In this document: positions 39,587 to 50,135 of the stretch, piece by piece
How positions within the stretch are numbered: the stretch's first letter is position 1
Layout: each line of letters starts with the position of its first letter
From: Cyanobacteria bacterium SIG29
Lineage (GTDB): Bacteria; Cyanobacteriota; Vampirovibrionia; Gastranaerophilales; Gastranaerophilaceae
Direction of reading: 5' to 3'
Length of the DNA stretch: 64,000 nt
NCBI GenBank assembly: GCA_015152515.1
Contig: SUTV01000001.1
Location: forward strand, 124,001-188,000
Position numbers and translations under genes: made by a program
The notes under the pieces: model-generated
Database searches by the model: none
Told to the model about the DNA's origin: nothing
The model's input: the letters and a program-made list of their open reading frames with translations, nothing else

Positions 39587-41314
39587 ATGGAATTTAATTT
39601 ATCTATAGAAGAATTAGAAAAAAGAACTCATAAAGATTATTTAATCAAAAAAACAATGCTTAAAGAAGATTCTCAAGAATATAATGAGTTAAAAAAAGAA
39701 GATAAAGAAGCATTAAAACACTTAGTAAAAGCAGCAAATTATGCAAATCTAATCTATATGAAACAAGATAACGAGCTAAATCTTCCTTTTTTAGATTTTC
39801 TAAATGAAGAAATAAAAAAAGGCAACAAACAAGCAGAATTAACAAAAATATTGTTTGATGCTCAATTAGGCGTTATAGGTATAGATTCTGAATCAAAAAA
39901 AGTAATTTTATTAAAAGATGCAACTGAACTAGAAGGTAAAGCATTTTATCCAGCTGACTTATCAAAAGAAGAATTGCACACAATATTAAAATCAATGCTT
40001 AAAAATGGAAAAATAGAAGAAGTAAAAAATATTCTAAACCAAAGAACAATTGTTAGAAGAAATGGCGAAGAATTAATTTCAATCGACTATACAGAAGCAT
40101 TCAAATATGAATTTAATAAAATAGCTGATGAACTAGAGCTAGCAGCAAAAGTTTCTTCAAATAAAGATTTTAATGAATATTTAAAACTACAAGCAAAAGC
40201 ATTAAGAGAAAATGACCCAATGCTAGATGCAAAAGCAGATAAAAAATGGGCAACCCTGCAAAACACACCTTTAGAATTTACTATTTCAAGAGAACAATAC
40301 GCTGACCTTTTAACTGGTAGTGTGATTGAAGATGAAGAATTAAAAAATTTATTAGAAGAAAACAATATAACAGCCATTTCAAAAGACTCTATTGGAATAA
40401 GAGTTGGAATAGTAAATGCAAAGGGAACACAAGATTTATTAAAAGTTAAAAATTATCTTCCTTTAATGGCAGAAAATATGCCATTAAAAGAATTGTATGA
40501 ACAAAATATCTCATCAGAAGATGATAACTTACAAACAATGGTAGACGCTGATATTGTTTCACTAAGAGGAGATGAAGGTTCTTATCGTGGTGGTATTACA
40601 ATTGCACAAAATTTACCAAACAATGATAAATTATCACTTACAATTGGTGGTGGAAGAAGAAATGTTTACCATAGACAAGTTAGAACAAGCAACACTCCTG
40701 AAGCAAAAGAAAGAAGACAAAAAAGACTTGATGCAACATTAAACAAAGATTTGCACAAATTTTACAATCCAGAAGCAGATCATTGGTTTACAATTGGGCA
40801 CGAAAATGTACATTCTCTAGGACCAAAATCAGGAACTGAAGCACTTGGCAAATACAAAAATATTATTGAAGAAAATAAAGCCGATATGGGCGCTTTAGCA
40901 CTACTTCAATGCCTAACTGACGCTGGTGTTTATAGCGAAGAAGAAAAAACTCAAATTTTAGTTACATTTGGTGCTAATTGTTTCTTAAAAGCAAGACCTG
41001 AATTATCTCAAGCACATAGAGTTAGAACCGTAATGCAAGCTTATTTCTTTATTTCTGAAGGAGCTATATCTGTTAATGCTGATGGAATAATTGATATAGA
41101 TATAGAAAAAATGATTCCAACTGCAAATAAAATGCTAACAGAAATTATTGAAGTACAACTTTCAAAAGATTTTAATAGAGGCGAAGAATTTATACATAAA
41201 TATTTTAATTGGACTGATGAAATAAACGCTGTTTCTGTTAAATTAAAAGAAATTGATAAATCATTAAATGGAAAACTAGAAACACCGCTTGCAGATTATT
41301 TATGTAAAGAATAA
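39587..41314 (+). CDS. Putative zinc metallopeptidase (M49-like/DPP III-related)
   Basis: WFTIGHENVHSLGPKSGTEALGKYKNIIEENKADMGALALLQ: HExxH plus downstream E..KAD motif. Confidence 0.65.
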   Translation: MEFNLSIEELEKRTHKDYLIKKTMLKEDSQEYNELKKEDKEALKHLVKAANYANLIYMKQDNELNLPFLDFLNEEIKKGNKQAELTKILFDAQLGVIGIDSESKKVILLKDATELEGKAFYPADLSKEELHTILKSMLKNGKIEEVKNILNQRTIVRRNGEELISIDYTEAFKYEFNKIADELELAAKVSSNKDFNEYLKLQAKALRENDPMLDAKADKKWATLQNTPLEFTISREQYADLLTGSVIEDEELKNLLEENNITAISKDSIGIRVGIVNAKGTQDLLKVKNYLPLMAENMPLKELYEQNISSEDDNLQTMVDADIVSLRGDEGSYRGGITIAQNLPNNDKLSLTIGGGRRNVYHRQVRTSNTPEAKERRQKRLDATLNKDLHKFYNPEADHWFTIGHENVHSLGPKSGTEALGKYKNIIEENKADMGALALLQCLTDAGVYSEEEKTQILVTFGANCFLKARPELSQAHRVRTVMQAYFFISEGAISVNADGIIDIDIEKMIPTANKMLTEIIEVQLSKDFNRGEEFIHKYFNWTDEINAVSVKLKEIDKSLNGKLETPLADYLCKE

Positions 41315-41401
41315 ATGTAAATAAGACAATCAATCAGTTGTAAATAAAAAACCATTATGATAGAATTTTGTCATGGGTATTTATGTGAAGGGGCCGTTTT
41401 T

Positions 41402-41635
41402 ATGAAAATTCAAGCCGTTAATAACGCTATTACTTGTCAACCATTGCGAAATGTTGATTTTGGTCGTAAAAAAAACGCGCCTATTATTATTGTTGAACCT
41501 GTTACAACTCCAGCTGGTGATTCTTTTACTCCACCACCTACTGCTGAACAAAAATATAATTTTGCTTGTCTTTTAGCAGCTTATTACAAAACCCAATACG
41601 AAAATCTTTTAAAATCTGGTTGTTGTGAAGCTTAA
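41402..41635 (+). CDS. Small hypothetical protein (77 aa)
   Basis: Start 41402 (MKIQAVNNAITCQPLRNVDFGRKK) preceded by GAAGGGG; ends CCEA. Confidence 0.6.
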   Translation: MKIQAVNNAITCQPLRNVDFGRKKNAPIIIVEPVTTPAGDSFTPPPTAEQKYNFACLLAAYYKTQYENLLKSGCCEA

Positions 41636-41646
41636 TTTAGTTTTTT

Positions 41647-42744
41647 ATGGAAAATAAAGCAAAATATTGGTGTGCATTTTCTAAACTAACCAAAACTGGT
41701 TCTGCTTTTGTTAATAAAGTTTTTGAACATTTTGGTTCTATAGAGTTAGCTTGGCATGCTCAAGAATATGATTTATGGAAAATTGAAGGATTAAGACGCC
41801 AATCACTTGAAAATTTTCTATTAGAAAGAAATTCTATAAATCCAGATGAATGTTATAACTACATAAAAGAAAGAGATATCGATTTTATTCATATTGAAGA
41901 TGAAAGATATCCTTATTTATTGAAACACATTGATAACCCACCAACAGGTCTTTTTGTTGTTGGCGATTTATCTAGCTGTAATTTAGAAAAAACTCTTGGC
42001 GTTGTAGGTTCAAGACGCGCTAGCGAAAATAGCAAATCTACTTTAAAAAATATTCTATCCGGCTTACACGATACAGATGCTTGCATAGTATCAGGCATGG
42101 CAGAAGGAATTGATACAGTTGCACATAAAAGCGCAATTGAAAATAACATAAAAACTATTGCAATTATTGGTGGCGGTTTTGATAAAATTTATCCAAAATC
42201 TAATATAAAACTATTTAATGAAATAAAAGAAGGTGCTGGAGCGGTATTAACTGAATACTGGCCAGATGTTGATGCAATTAGTTGGCATTTCCCTGCGAGA
42301 AATAGAATTGTTTCAGGAATTTCAAAAGGAGTTTTAATAGCAGAAGCAGCACTAAAATCTGGAGCTATGATAACTGCGAATTTAGCGCTAGAACAAGGAA
42401 GAGAACTAATGTGTATTCCTGGTTTAGTTTCAAATCCGAATACTGAAGGTATTTATAAATTATTAAAAACAGGTGCTGCAATAATAACAAGTCATAATGA
42501 TATTTTAGACACTATGAATTGGGAAATTAAAACAACAAATAAAGAAAATATTAAAATAAATAAAGATTTTACACCTGAAGAACAATTAATTATAGATTGT
42601 ATTCAAAAAGATATGCTAACATTAGATGAGATTATTATTAAAACAAACTTGAATATTAATGATTTAATGGTAATATTAACGAAGTTAGAGTTAGATGGCA
42701 CGATTTCCCAAACTCAAGGGGATAAATATATTTCACTATTGTAG
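41647..42744 (+). CDS. dprA: DNA processing protein DprA
   Basis: LGVVGSRRASENSK, IVSGMAEGIDTVAHKSAIE, TIAIIGGGFDKIYP, FPARNRIVSGIS. Confidence 0.95.
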   Translation: MENKAKYWCAFSKLTKTGSAFVNKVFEHFGSIELAWHAQEYDLWKIEGLRRQSLENFLLERNSINPDECYNYIKERDIDFIHIEDERYPYLLKHIDNPPTGLFVVGDLSSCNLEKTLGVVGSRRASENSKSTLKNILSGLHDTDACIVSGMAEGIDTVAHKSAIENNIKTIAIIGGGFDKIYPKSNIKLFNEIKEGAGAVLTEYWPDVDAISWHFPARNRIVSGISKGVLIAEAALKSGAMITANLALEQGRELMCIPGLVSNPNTEGIYKLLKTGAAIITSHNDILDTMNWEIKTTNKENIKINKDFTPEEQLIIDCIQKDMLTLDEIIIKTNLNINDLMVILTKLELDGTISQTQGDKYISLL

Positions 42745-42752
42745 AGAGAAAA

Positions 42753-45041
42753 ATGGCGGATAAAAAAGAAAAAACGTTGGTAATAGTTGAGTCACCTGCA
42801 AAATCAAAAACTATTAAAAAAATATTGGGTGACAGCTTTCAAATAGAAGCAAGTTATGGACATATTAGAAATTTACCAACAAAGGACCCTAAAACAGATA
42901 ATCTTGGCTTTGATGTTAATAATAACTTTGAACCAAAATTTGAAATTATTCCAAATAAAAAAGATGTAGTAAAAAAATTAAACGACTTATCAAAAAGGTT
43001 TGATAAAATTCTAATTGCATCCGACCCTGACCGTGAGGGAGAAGCTATTGCATGGCATGTAAGACAAATACTTACTGTTTCAGATGAAAAAATTAAAAGA
43101 ATTGAATTTAACGAAATCACACCAAAAGCTGTAAAATATTCAGTTGAACATCCTCGTGAAATTAATATGGATATGGTACAAGCTCAACAAACAAGACAAA
43201 TTTTAGATAAACTTGTAGGTTATAAATTAAGCCCAGTTTTATGGAAACAAATGGGGAATTATAATCTTTCTGCTGGTAGAGTTCAATCTGTAGCTCTTCG
43301 AATGATTTGCGAAAGAGAAGATGAAATTGAAGCTTTCACTCCTCAAGAATATTGGACTATTCACTCTATTTTATCAAAAGAAGGTAAAACTTTTGAAGCA
43401 GAATTATCAAAAATCAAAGGTAAATCTGTAGAAAAAAATATTAAAAATGAAGAAACAGCTAAAAAAATTGTAGAAGAATTAAATTCATCTAAATTTACTG
43501 TTGAAAAAATAACAAATAAAACTACAAAAAGAAAACCAACAGCACCATTTATAACCTCAACCCTGCAACGCGCAGCAAGTACAAAATTAGGTTTTGGCGT
43601 TCAAAAAACAATGCAAGTTGCACAAAAGCTATATGAAGGTATAGAAATTGATGGCGGTGCAGTCGGTTTAATTACATATATGAGAACCGATAGCGTTAGA
43701 GTTTCTGATGACGCTATGGCAATGGCTAAAGATTATATACTTGGAAATTTTGGTGAAAAATATTATCCAGAAAAACCAAATTCTTATGTAAAAGGGAAAC
43801 AAAATGTACAAGATGCTCACGAAGCTATCAGACCATCTTATCCTGACAAAACACCAGATAGCATTAAACAATACTTAGATAATGACCAATATCGTTTATA
43901 TAAACTTATTTGGGAAAAGTTCATGTCATCACAAATGTCTAATGCAGAAATTGCAAATAAAACAATTGAAATAGAAGCTAGTGATTACACACTTAAAGCA
44001 AGCACAAGCAAAACAATGTTTGATGGTTTCTTAAAATTATATAACGATAGTGAAGATGAACAAGAAGCCGAAAAAGAAGCAAAAATTCCTGATTTAGAAA
44101 AAGGTGATGTTGTTGATTGTAATAAAATAGAGCCTAAACAACATTTCACTCAACCACCACCACGCTATAACGAAGCTTCTTTAGTAAAAGCGTTAGAAGA
44201 ACACGGAATAGGTCGTCCTTCTACATATGCAACAATCATTACAGTTATTCAAACAAGAAAATATGTAGAGAAAAAAGATAAAGCATTGCACCCAACAATT
44301 TTAGGTCGTGCGGTATCAAAACAGCTTGTTGAACAATTCTCTGACATTATGGATTATAAATTTACTGCAGGTATGGAAGAAAAACTCGATATGATTGCAG
44401 AAAAAAAGGCAATTTGGAATATTGTTTTAAAAGAATTCTACAATCCATTTATGGAAGAAGTTAATGCCGTAATGAAAACAGCACAAAAAGTAAAAATAGA
44501 AACAAAAGTTGTTTGTCCAAACTGCGGAAAACCAATGTTGGTAAAAAGTGGAAGAAATGGTTCACAATTTTTAGGTTGTTCTGGTTATCCTGATTGTAAA
44601 ACAATTATGTCTTTAAATGTTTTAACAGAACAAGATGCCGAAGAAGAACAAACACAAACCCAGCAAGAAATTGCAGAAGAAAAATGTGACAAATGTGGTA
44701 GCGATATGATTTTCAAAACAGGACCATATGGCAAATATCTACAATGCACAAATCAAGAATGTAATAACAGAAAGCCATACCACAAATCAACTGGTGTAAC
44801 TTGTCCAAAATGCGGAGAAGGTGAAATCGTATTTAAAAAATCTAAAAAAGGAACTATTTTCTTTGGTTGTAATAAATATCCAAAATGCGATTATGTTTCT
44901 TGGTATGAACCAGTTAAAGAAAAATGCCCAACTTGTGGTGGTATGCTAGTTAAAAAAATATCAAAAACCTCTAAAAAATTAGAATGTACAAATAAAGGTT
45001 GTTCATATACTAAAGAAATGGAAGAAGAACAAAATGTATAA
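42753..45041 (+). CDS. topA: DNA topoisomerase I
   Basis: LVIVESPAKSKTIKKILG, DPDREGEAIAWH, LITYMRTDSVRVS, three C-terminal Zn-finger modules. Confidence 0.98.
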   Translation: MADKKEKTLVIVESPAKSKTIKKILGDSFQIEASYGHIRNLPTKDPKTDNLGFDVNNNFEPKFEIIPNKKDVVKKLNDLSKRFDKILIASDPDREGEAIAWHVRQILTVSDEKIKRIEFNEITPKAVKYSVEHPREINMDMVQAQQTRQILDKLVGYKLSPVLWKQMGNYNLSAGRVQSVALRMICEREDEIEAFTPQEYWTIHSILSKEGKTFEAELSKIKGKSVEKNIKNEETAKKIVEELNSSKFTVEKITNKTTKRKPTAPFITSTLQRAASTKLGFGVQKTMQVAQKLYEGIEIDGGAVGLITYMRTDSVRVSDDAMAMAKDYILGNFGEKYYPEKPNSYVKGKQNVQDAHEAIRPSYPDKTPDSIKQYLDNDQYRLYKLIWEKFMSSQMSNAEIANKTIEIEASDYTLKASTSKTMFDGFLKLYNDSEDEQEAEKEAKIPDLEKGDVVDCNKIEPKQHFTQPPPRYNEASLVKALEEHGIGRPSTYATIITVIQTRKYVEKKDKALHPTILGRAVSKQLVEQFSDIMDYKFTAGMEEKLDMIAEKKAIWNIVLKEFYNPFMEEVNAVMKTAQKVKIETKVVCPNCGKPMLVKSGRNGSQFLGCSGYPDCKTIMSLNVLTEQDAEEEQTQTQQEIAEEKCDKCGSDMIFKTGPYGKYLQCTNQECNNRKPYHKSTGVTCPKCGEGEIVFKKSKKGTIFFGCNKYPKCDYVSWYEPVKEKCPTCGGMLVKKISKTSKKLECTNKGCSYTKEMEEEQNV

Positions 45042-45885
45042 ATTTGGACTTATAGGTTACCCTCTATCACATTCAATGTCAAAAGTAATACAAGAAGCCG
45101 CTTTTGAATCTATTGGTGTTGAAGGAACATACGAAATTTTGGAAACAGAACAAGAAGATATCATTACTAGATTAAAATATCTTAGAGCAAATGGTTTTCA
45201 AGGTTTTAATGTTACTATTCCATTAAAAGTACCTATTACATTGTTCTTATCAGGTGTTGATAATGTAGCAAATGTTGTTGGAAGTGCAAATACAATTAAA
45301 ATTCTTCCTGATTCACAATTATATGGTTATAACACAGATGTTTATGGCTTTGTAGAAGCAATACCAGAAGACATTAGAGCACAAATAGAAAATAGTGAAA
45401 TTGCAGTTTTAGGTAATGGCGGAGCGGCTAGAGCAGTTGGTGTTGGTATATCAATTTTAAAAGCAAAAAAAATAGATTTTTATGTAAGAAATATAATAAA
45501 TGCAGCTGAAATGGTTGAAGCATTAAGAGAAAACTTCCCAAATGTTCAAATGAATTGCAAACAAATTGAAGGAATAAAAGATTTATCTCAATACAAAATG
45601 CTTATAAATACAACACCTATAGGTATGCGCAGTAAAGCAATGGGCTTATCGCCAATTGACGAAGATGTTGTAAAAACAATGAATAAAGATGCTGTTGTAT
45701 ATGATATTGTTTATAATCCATTAAATACAGAATTGATTAAATACGCAAAAAAACACGGAATCAAAACCATTCAAGGCTTAGATATGCTTATTTATCAAGG
45801 TGCAAAAGCATTTGAAATATGGACAGGCAAAAAACCTGATGTATTAAAAATGAAAATTGCAGCCCTTGAAGCAATGGTAGATTAA
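45034..45885 (+). CDS. aroE: Shikimate dehydrogenase
   Basis: FGLIGYPLSHSMSKVI, GFQGFNVTIPLKVPI, VVGSANTI, AVLGNGGAARAV. Confidence 0.95.
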   Translation: MYKFGLIGYPLSHSMSKVIQEAAFESIGVEGTYEILETEQEDIITRLKYLRANGFQGFNVTIPLKVPITLFLSGVDNVANVVGSANTIKILPDSQLYGYNTDVYGFVEAIPEDIRAQIENSEIAVLGNGGAARAVGVGISILKAKKIDFYVRNIINAAEMVEALRENFPNVQMNCKQIEGIKDLSQYKMLINTTPIGMRSKAMGLSPIDEDVVKTMNKDAVVYDIVYNPLNTELIKYAKKHGIKTIQGLDMLIYQGAKAFEIWTGKKPDVLKMKIAALEAMVD

Positions 45886-47231
45886 ATATCAATTCCACTC
45901 ATCATAGAAATCAAAGTAGATATTGTACTATCCATAGTTACACTATCAGCTGTTCTTTGTTGTAAAAATGCATTAATCTGTGGCATAAGCTCAATAGCAA
46001 TATCTAATCTAGGATTAGAACCAGCATTATACATACCAACATCAATCAAGTCTTTATTTTCACGATATAAAGCCATTAATTTACGCATTTTATAAGCAGC
46101 TTGTTTATGTTCTTCTGAAACAATTTCTGTAAACAAACGGCTAATACTACCAAGCACATCAATTGCAGGATAATGATTCATTTCAGCAATTTTTCTTGAT
46201 AAGAAAATGTGACCATCAACAATACCACGCACTGTATCTACAACAGGGTCATTAATATCATCACCTTCCATCAATACAGTATAAAGTGCAGTAATAGAAC
46301 CTCTTGGGCTATTACCACTTCTCTCTAAAGCTCTTTGTAACCAAGAGAAAATAGAAGGTGGATAACCTTTAATTGTAGGTGGTTCACCAATAGATAAGCC
46401 AACTTCTCTTCCTGCCATAGCGCAACGAGTTACTGTATCCGTCATCAAGAAAACTTTTTTACCTTGATCTCTAAAATATTCACAAACGGCAGTTGCACTC
46501 ATTAAACATTTTTGTCTAATTAATGGAGGTTGGTCGCCTGTTGAACATACCAAAACAGATTTTTTCATACCCTCTTCACCAAGAGAATTTTCAACAAACT
46601 CTTTAACTTCTCTTCCACGTTCTCCGATTAAAGCAACAACGTTTACATCTGCATCAGAATTTCTTGCAATCATACCAAGCATTGTACTTTTACCAACACC
46701 ACTACCGGCAAATAAGCCCATGCGTTGACCAGCACCTAAAGTAAGCATTGAATCTATTGCCCTAACACCAGTTGAAAACATTTGAGTAATAATAGGTCTA
46801 TCAAAAGCTCCTGGTGGTGGATTATCAATATTTACCCATTGAGCACCGCGTGTATCCATTGGTTTTCCATCAATAGGTTCACCTAGTGGACTAATTAAAC
46901 GACCAAGTAAAAAATCACCCATTGGAATACTAATGGCTTTTCCTGTTGTTGTAACTAAACTGCCTTGTCCAATTCCAGCACCATCATATAAAAGCAATAA
47001 TTGAGCAGCATCACCTTTAAAAGCAACTACTTCTGCAGGTTTCTTTTCTCCTGTATATGTTTCAATGAAACATAAATCACCAATTTTAAGTCCAGGTAAT
47101 TTTACTTCAACAGTCAAACCCAACAATTTAGATACACTACCCTTATAAGAATAAAGCTTTGTTGAATTAATAACTTCAAAAGCCTGCTTTTTAACAAATT
47201 CTATTGATTTTTCTCTACTTTGATTTAACAT
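45882..47231 (-). CDS. fliI: Flagellar export ATPase FliI
   Basis: QRMGLFAGSGVGKSTMLGMIARN, EPPTIKGYPPSIFSWLQRALERSGNSPRGSITALYTVLMEGDDINDP. Confidence 0.95.
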   Translation of the reverse strand: MLNQSREKSIEFVKKQAFEVINSTKLYSYKGSVSKLLGLTVEVKLPGLKIGDLCFIETYTGEKKPAEVVAFKGDAAQLLLLYDGAGIGQGSLVTTTGKAISIPMGDFLLGRLISPLGEPIDGKPMDTRGAQWVNIDNPPPGAFDRPIITQMFSTGVRAIDSMLTLGAGQRMGLFAGSGVGKSTMLGMIARNSDADVNVVALIGERGREVKEFVENSLGEEGMKKSVLVCSTGDQPPLIRQKCLMSATAVCEYFRDQGKKVFLMTDTVTRCAMAGREVGLSIGEPPTIKGYPPSIFSWLQRALERSGNSPRGSITALYTVLMEGDDINDPVVDTVRGIVDGHIFLSRKIAEMNHYPAIDVLGSISRLFTEIVSEEHKQAAYKMRKLMALYRENKDLIDVGMYNAGSNPRLDIAIELMPQINAFLQQRTADSVTMDSTISTLISMMSGIDI

Positions 47232-47235
47232 TTAC

Positions 47236-49338
47236 CTACTCAAAATTATAATTTACTGATTCACCAATTGTATCAACTGCTTCAACTCTAATATCTGTGA
47301 TTAATTCAGAATATGAAATAACAACAATAGTTGGAATATGTCTTTCTAATAATTGATACAATGGTAATCTTATTCTTGGTGAACATAAAATAACTGGTTG
47401 AACATTAATGCTTTGATGAGCTCTAATTAATGTTGAAGCAGCAGACTCAATTAACTCTTGAACTTGAAGAGGATTTAACAAGAACATTGTACCAAGTTCT
47501 GTTCTTTGACAACTATCATCCAAAGTTTTTTCCCATTCAGGTGATAGAGTTAATGCATATAAAATTTTGTCTGGAGTACAATTTGCAAGACAAATTTGTC
47601 TACCTAAAGCAGCTCTTAAACGTTCTGATAAAATATCAGGTTCTTTTGAAAATCTTGCATAATCACACAATCTTTCAAATATATAAATAATATCTTTTAT
47701 AGAAACTTTTTCTCTAATTAAGTTTACAAAAATCTTTCTCAAATCACTTGTTGAAATAATTGTTGGAACTAAGTCATTAACAAGTGTAGGGTCTTGGCTC
47801 TTAACAAGTTCCATAAGCTTAAGAACATCTGTTTTTGTCATAATTTCATCTACATATTTTCTTACGCAATCTTGTAAGTGAGTAATAATAACGTCAACAG
47901 AATCAACAGCCAATACATCAGTATGACCTTTCAAAAATTCAGTATCCATCCAATAAGCTTGTGTTTGATATGTTGGGTCAACGCCTATGATAGCATCTTT
48001 TGGAACTTCTTTTCCTGTAACATCCCATTGATCAGCAATAACCATACTCTTTTTTGGATAAACAGTACCTAAAGCAACTGTATTTCCACGCACAGAAATC
48101 ATATACTCATTTGAACCAATAGCAGATGAGTCCATAATTCTAATGTTTGGAATAATATAACCTAATTCATCAGTTACACGTTGCCTTAAAGCAGCAATTT
48201 TTGGAAGCAACAAACCATCTTGTTCTGGGTCAGCAATTTCTAATAATCCAGTACCAACTTGTAAGTTTAAAACATCAACCCCAAGTCTTTCATACATTCT
48301 ATTAGGATTTGTTAAATCACTCATACTTTTCTTAACTGCATCTAATTGACCAAGTTGAGATTGAACGTCTTTATTAACAGATACAATTAAAAATGCAACC
48401 ATAATTACAATTGCATAAATAGTAAAAGTATACCAAGGTAAACCTGTAATAAAACCTGTTACAGCGATTAATAATAAGAATACAACTGTAAAAATCAAGC
48501 TTGAAGGCTTGCTTAAAATTTGTCCGGCTAAATCTCCACCTAATGAACCGCCAGAAGCAGTAGAACGAGTCATAACGATACCGGCTGCAACCGCCATTAA
48601 TAAAGATGGTAATTGAGAAGCCAAACCATCACCAACTGTTAATACAGTATATTTTTGAACAGCTTCACCAGGTTGCATACCATTCATTAAAACACCAATT
48701 AACAAACCACCAACAATATTGATGATAACGATGATGATACCTGCCATAGTATCACCTTTTACGAACTTCATCGCACCATCCATAGAACCGTATAAGTTAG
48801 ACTCACGAGCTAAATCTTCACGCCTTTTTGTTGCTTCTTCTGGTGAAATCAAACCTTGGTTAAAGTCACCGTCAATTTGCATTTGTTTACCAGGCATAGC
48901 ATCTAAAGCAAATCTAGCAGCAACTTCGGCAATACGTTCAGAACCTTTTGTAATTACCATAAACTGTACAATTGTAATAATAATAAATATTACAAAACCT
49001 ACAATCAAGTTACCACCAGTTACGAAATTACCAAATGCATCAATAACTTCACCGGCTTCACCTTTTGCAAGAATCAACCTAGTTGATGCAATTGATAATA
49101 CAAGTCTGAACATTGTACCAATAAGAATAATTGATGGAAATGATGCTAATTCCAAAGGTCTTTGAATGTACAAAGAAATCATCAAAAGCAAAATACCAAG
49201 TGTAATATTAAAACTGATAGCGAAGTTTACAACTACAGGAGGAAGCTCAATAATAAGCAAAATAATCAGCAATATAACAAATATTGCTAACCCAATTTCA
49301 CTTACAATAGAAGGTTTAGTACCTTGTGGCTGAGCCAT
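47236..49338 (-). CDS. flhA: Flagellar biosynthesis protein FlhA
   Basis: FNITLGILLLMISLYIQRPLELASFPSIILIGTMFRLVLSIASTRLIL; FALDAMPGKQMQIDGDFNQGLIS. Confidence 0.97.
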   Translation of the reverse strand: MAQPQGTKPSIVSEIGLAIFVILLIILLIIELPPVVVNFAISFNITLGILLLMISLYIQRPLELASFPSIILIGTMFRLVLSIASTRLILAKGEAGEVIDAFGNFVTGGNLIVGFVIFIIITIVQFMVITKGSERIAEVAARFALDAMPGKQMQIDGDFNQGLISPEEATKRREDLARESNLYGSMDGAMKFVKGDTMAGIIIVIINIVGGLLIGVLMNGMQPGEAVQKYTVLTVGDGLASQLPSLLMAVAAGIVMTRSTASGGSLGGDLAGQILSKPSSLIFTVVFLLLIAVTGFITGLPWYTFTIYAIVIMVAFLIVSVNKDVQSQLGQLDAVKKSMSDLTNPNRMYERLGVDVLNLQVGTGLLEIADPEQDGLLLPKIAALRQRVTDELGYIIPNIRIMDSSAIGSNEYMISVRGNTVALGTVYPKKSMVIADQWDVTGKEVPKDAIIGVDPTYQTQAYWMDTEFLKGHTDVLAVDSVDVIITHLQDCVRKYVDEIMTKTDVLKLMELVKSQDPTLVNDLVPTIISTSDLRKIFVNLIREKVSIKDIIYIFERLCDYARFSKEPDILSERLRAALGRQICLANCTPDKILYALTLSPEWEKTLDDSCQRTELGTMFLLNPLQVQELIESAASTLIRAHQSINVQPVILCSPRIRLPLYQLLERHIPTIVVISYSELITDIRVEAVDTIGESVNYNFE

Positions 49339-49343
49339 TTTTC

Positions 49344-50135
49344 CTAATTATCCTCCTTATTTGCACATAATGCTTCTTCTATTATTGAAACTTGTGTTTC
49401 TATAGTTGCATCAATCAATCCATTTGAAGTTTCAATAATAACACCACCATCTTTTATAGAAGAATCAGGAACCACAGTTATTTTTGCTTCAAAATAATTA
49501 TTTTTAAATATTTCTGGAACTTTTTCTCTAACAATTTCAACATCTTTTGCCATAACTTTTAAAGTTATTTTATTTTCTGTTTTATTCACTTCTTCAACAG
49601 CTTCTTTGATTATTGATAAAGTAGCTTGAGTATCTGTTTGTATTTCTTTTTTAATAATTTTTTTAGCAATTTCAAGAGAAATATCCATAATACAACCAGA
49701 TACTTTATCAAAAACCTCGTCTTTATAATTATAAAATTCTTCAAGTCTAGATTTTAACTGTTGAATATCTTTTTCTGCTTTTTTTATACCCTCTTGATAA
49801 CCTTCTTGTTTTGCAGCTTCTTTTATAGATACAGCTTCTGCTTGAGCACGAGAAATAAGATTTCTATCTTGAGAACGCCTATAACCTCTGCGCCTTGTTC
49901 CTTCTCTTCTTTCTTCCCTCTGTTCAAATTTGATATTTTCAAGTGTTAAATCAAACTCGTCATTATTTTTTTTGTTTGGTTCTTCTTCTACAGCTTTTTC
50001 AACATTTTCTGTAACAGTTTCTTCAACTTGATTATTTTCAGGCACAACAACATCTTCCACAATAACTTCTTGTGGAATTTCAACAGTTTCTTCAACTATT
50101 TTATTAACGTTTGTGTACTTTTTCTTTATAATCAT
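49344..50135 (-). CDS. fliH: Flagellar assembly protein FliH-like
   Basis: EAVSIKEAAKQEGYQEGIKKAEKDIQQLK...LEIAKKIIKKEIQTD...VVPDSSIKDGGVIIETSNGLIDATIETQ. Confidence 0.85.
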   Translation of the reverse strand: MIIKKKYTNVNKIVEETVEIPQEVIVEDVVVPENNQVEETVTENVEKAVEEEPNKKNNDEFDLTLENIKFEQREERREGTRRRGYRRSQDRNLISRAQAEAVSIKEAAKQEGYQEGIKKAEKDIQQLKSRLEEFYNYKDEVFDKVSGCIMDISLEIAKKIIKKEIQTDTQATLSIIKEAVEEVNKTENKITLKVMAKDVEIVREKVPEIFKNNYFEAKITVVPDSSIKDGGVIIETSNGLIDATIETQVSIIEEALCANKEDN

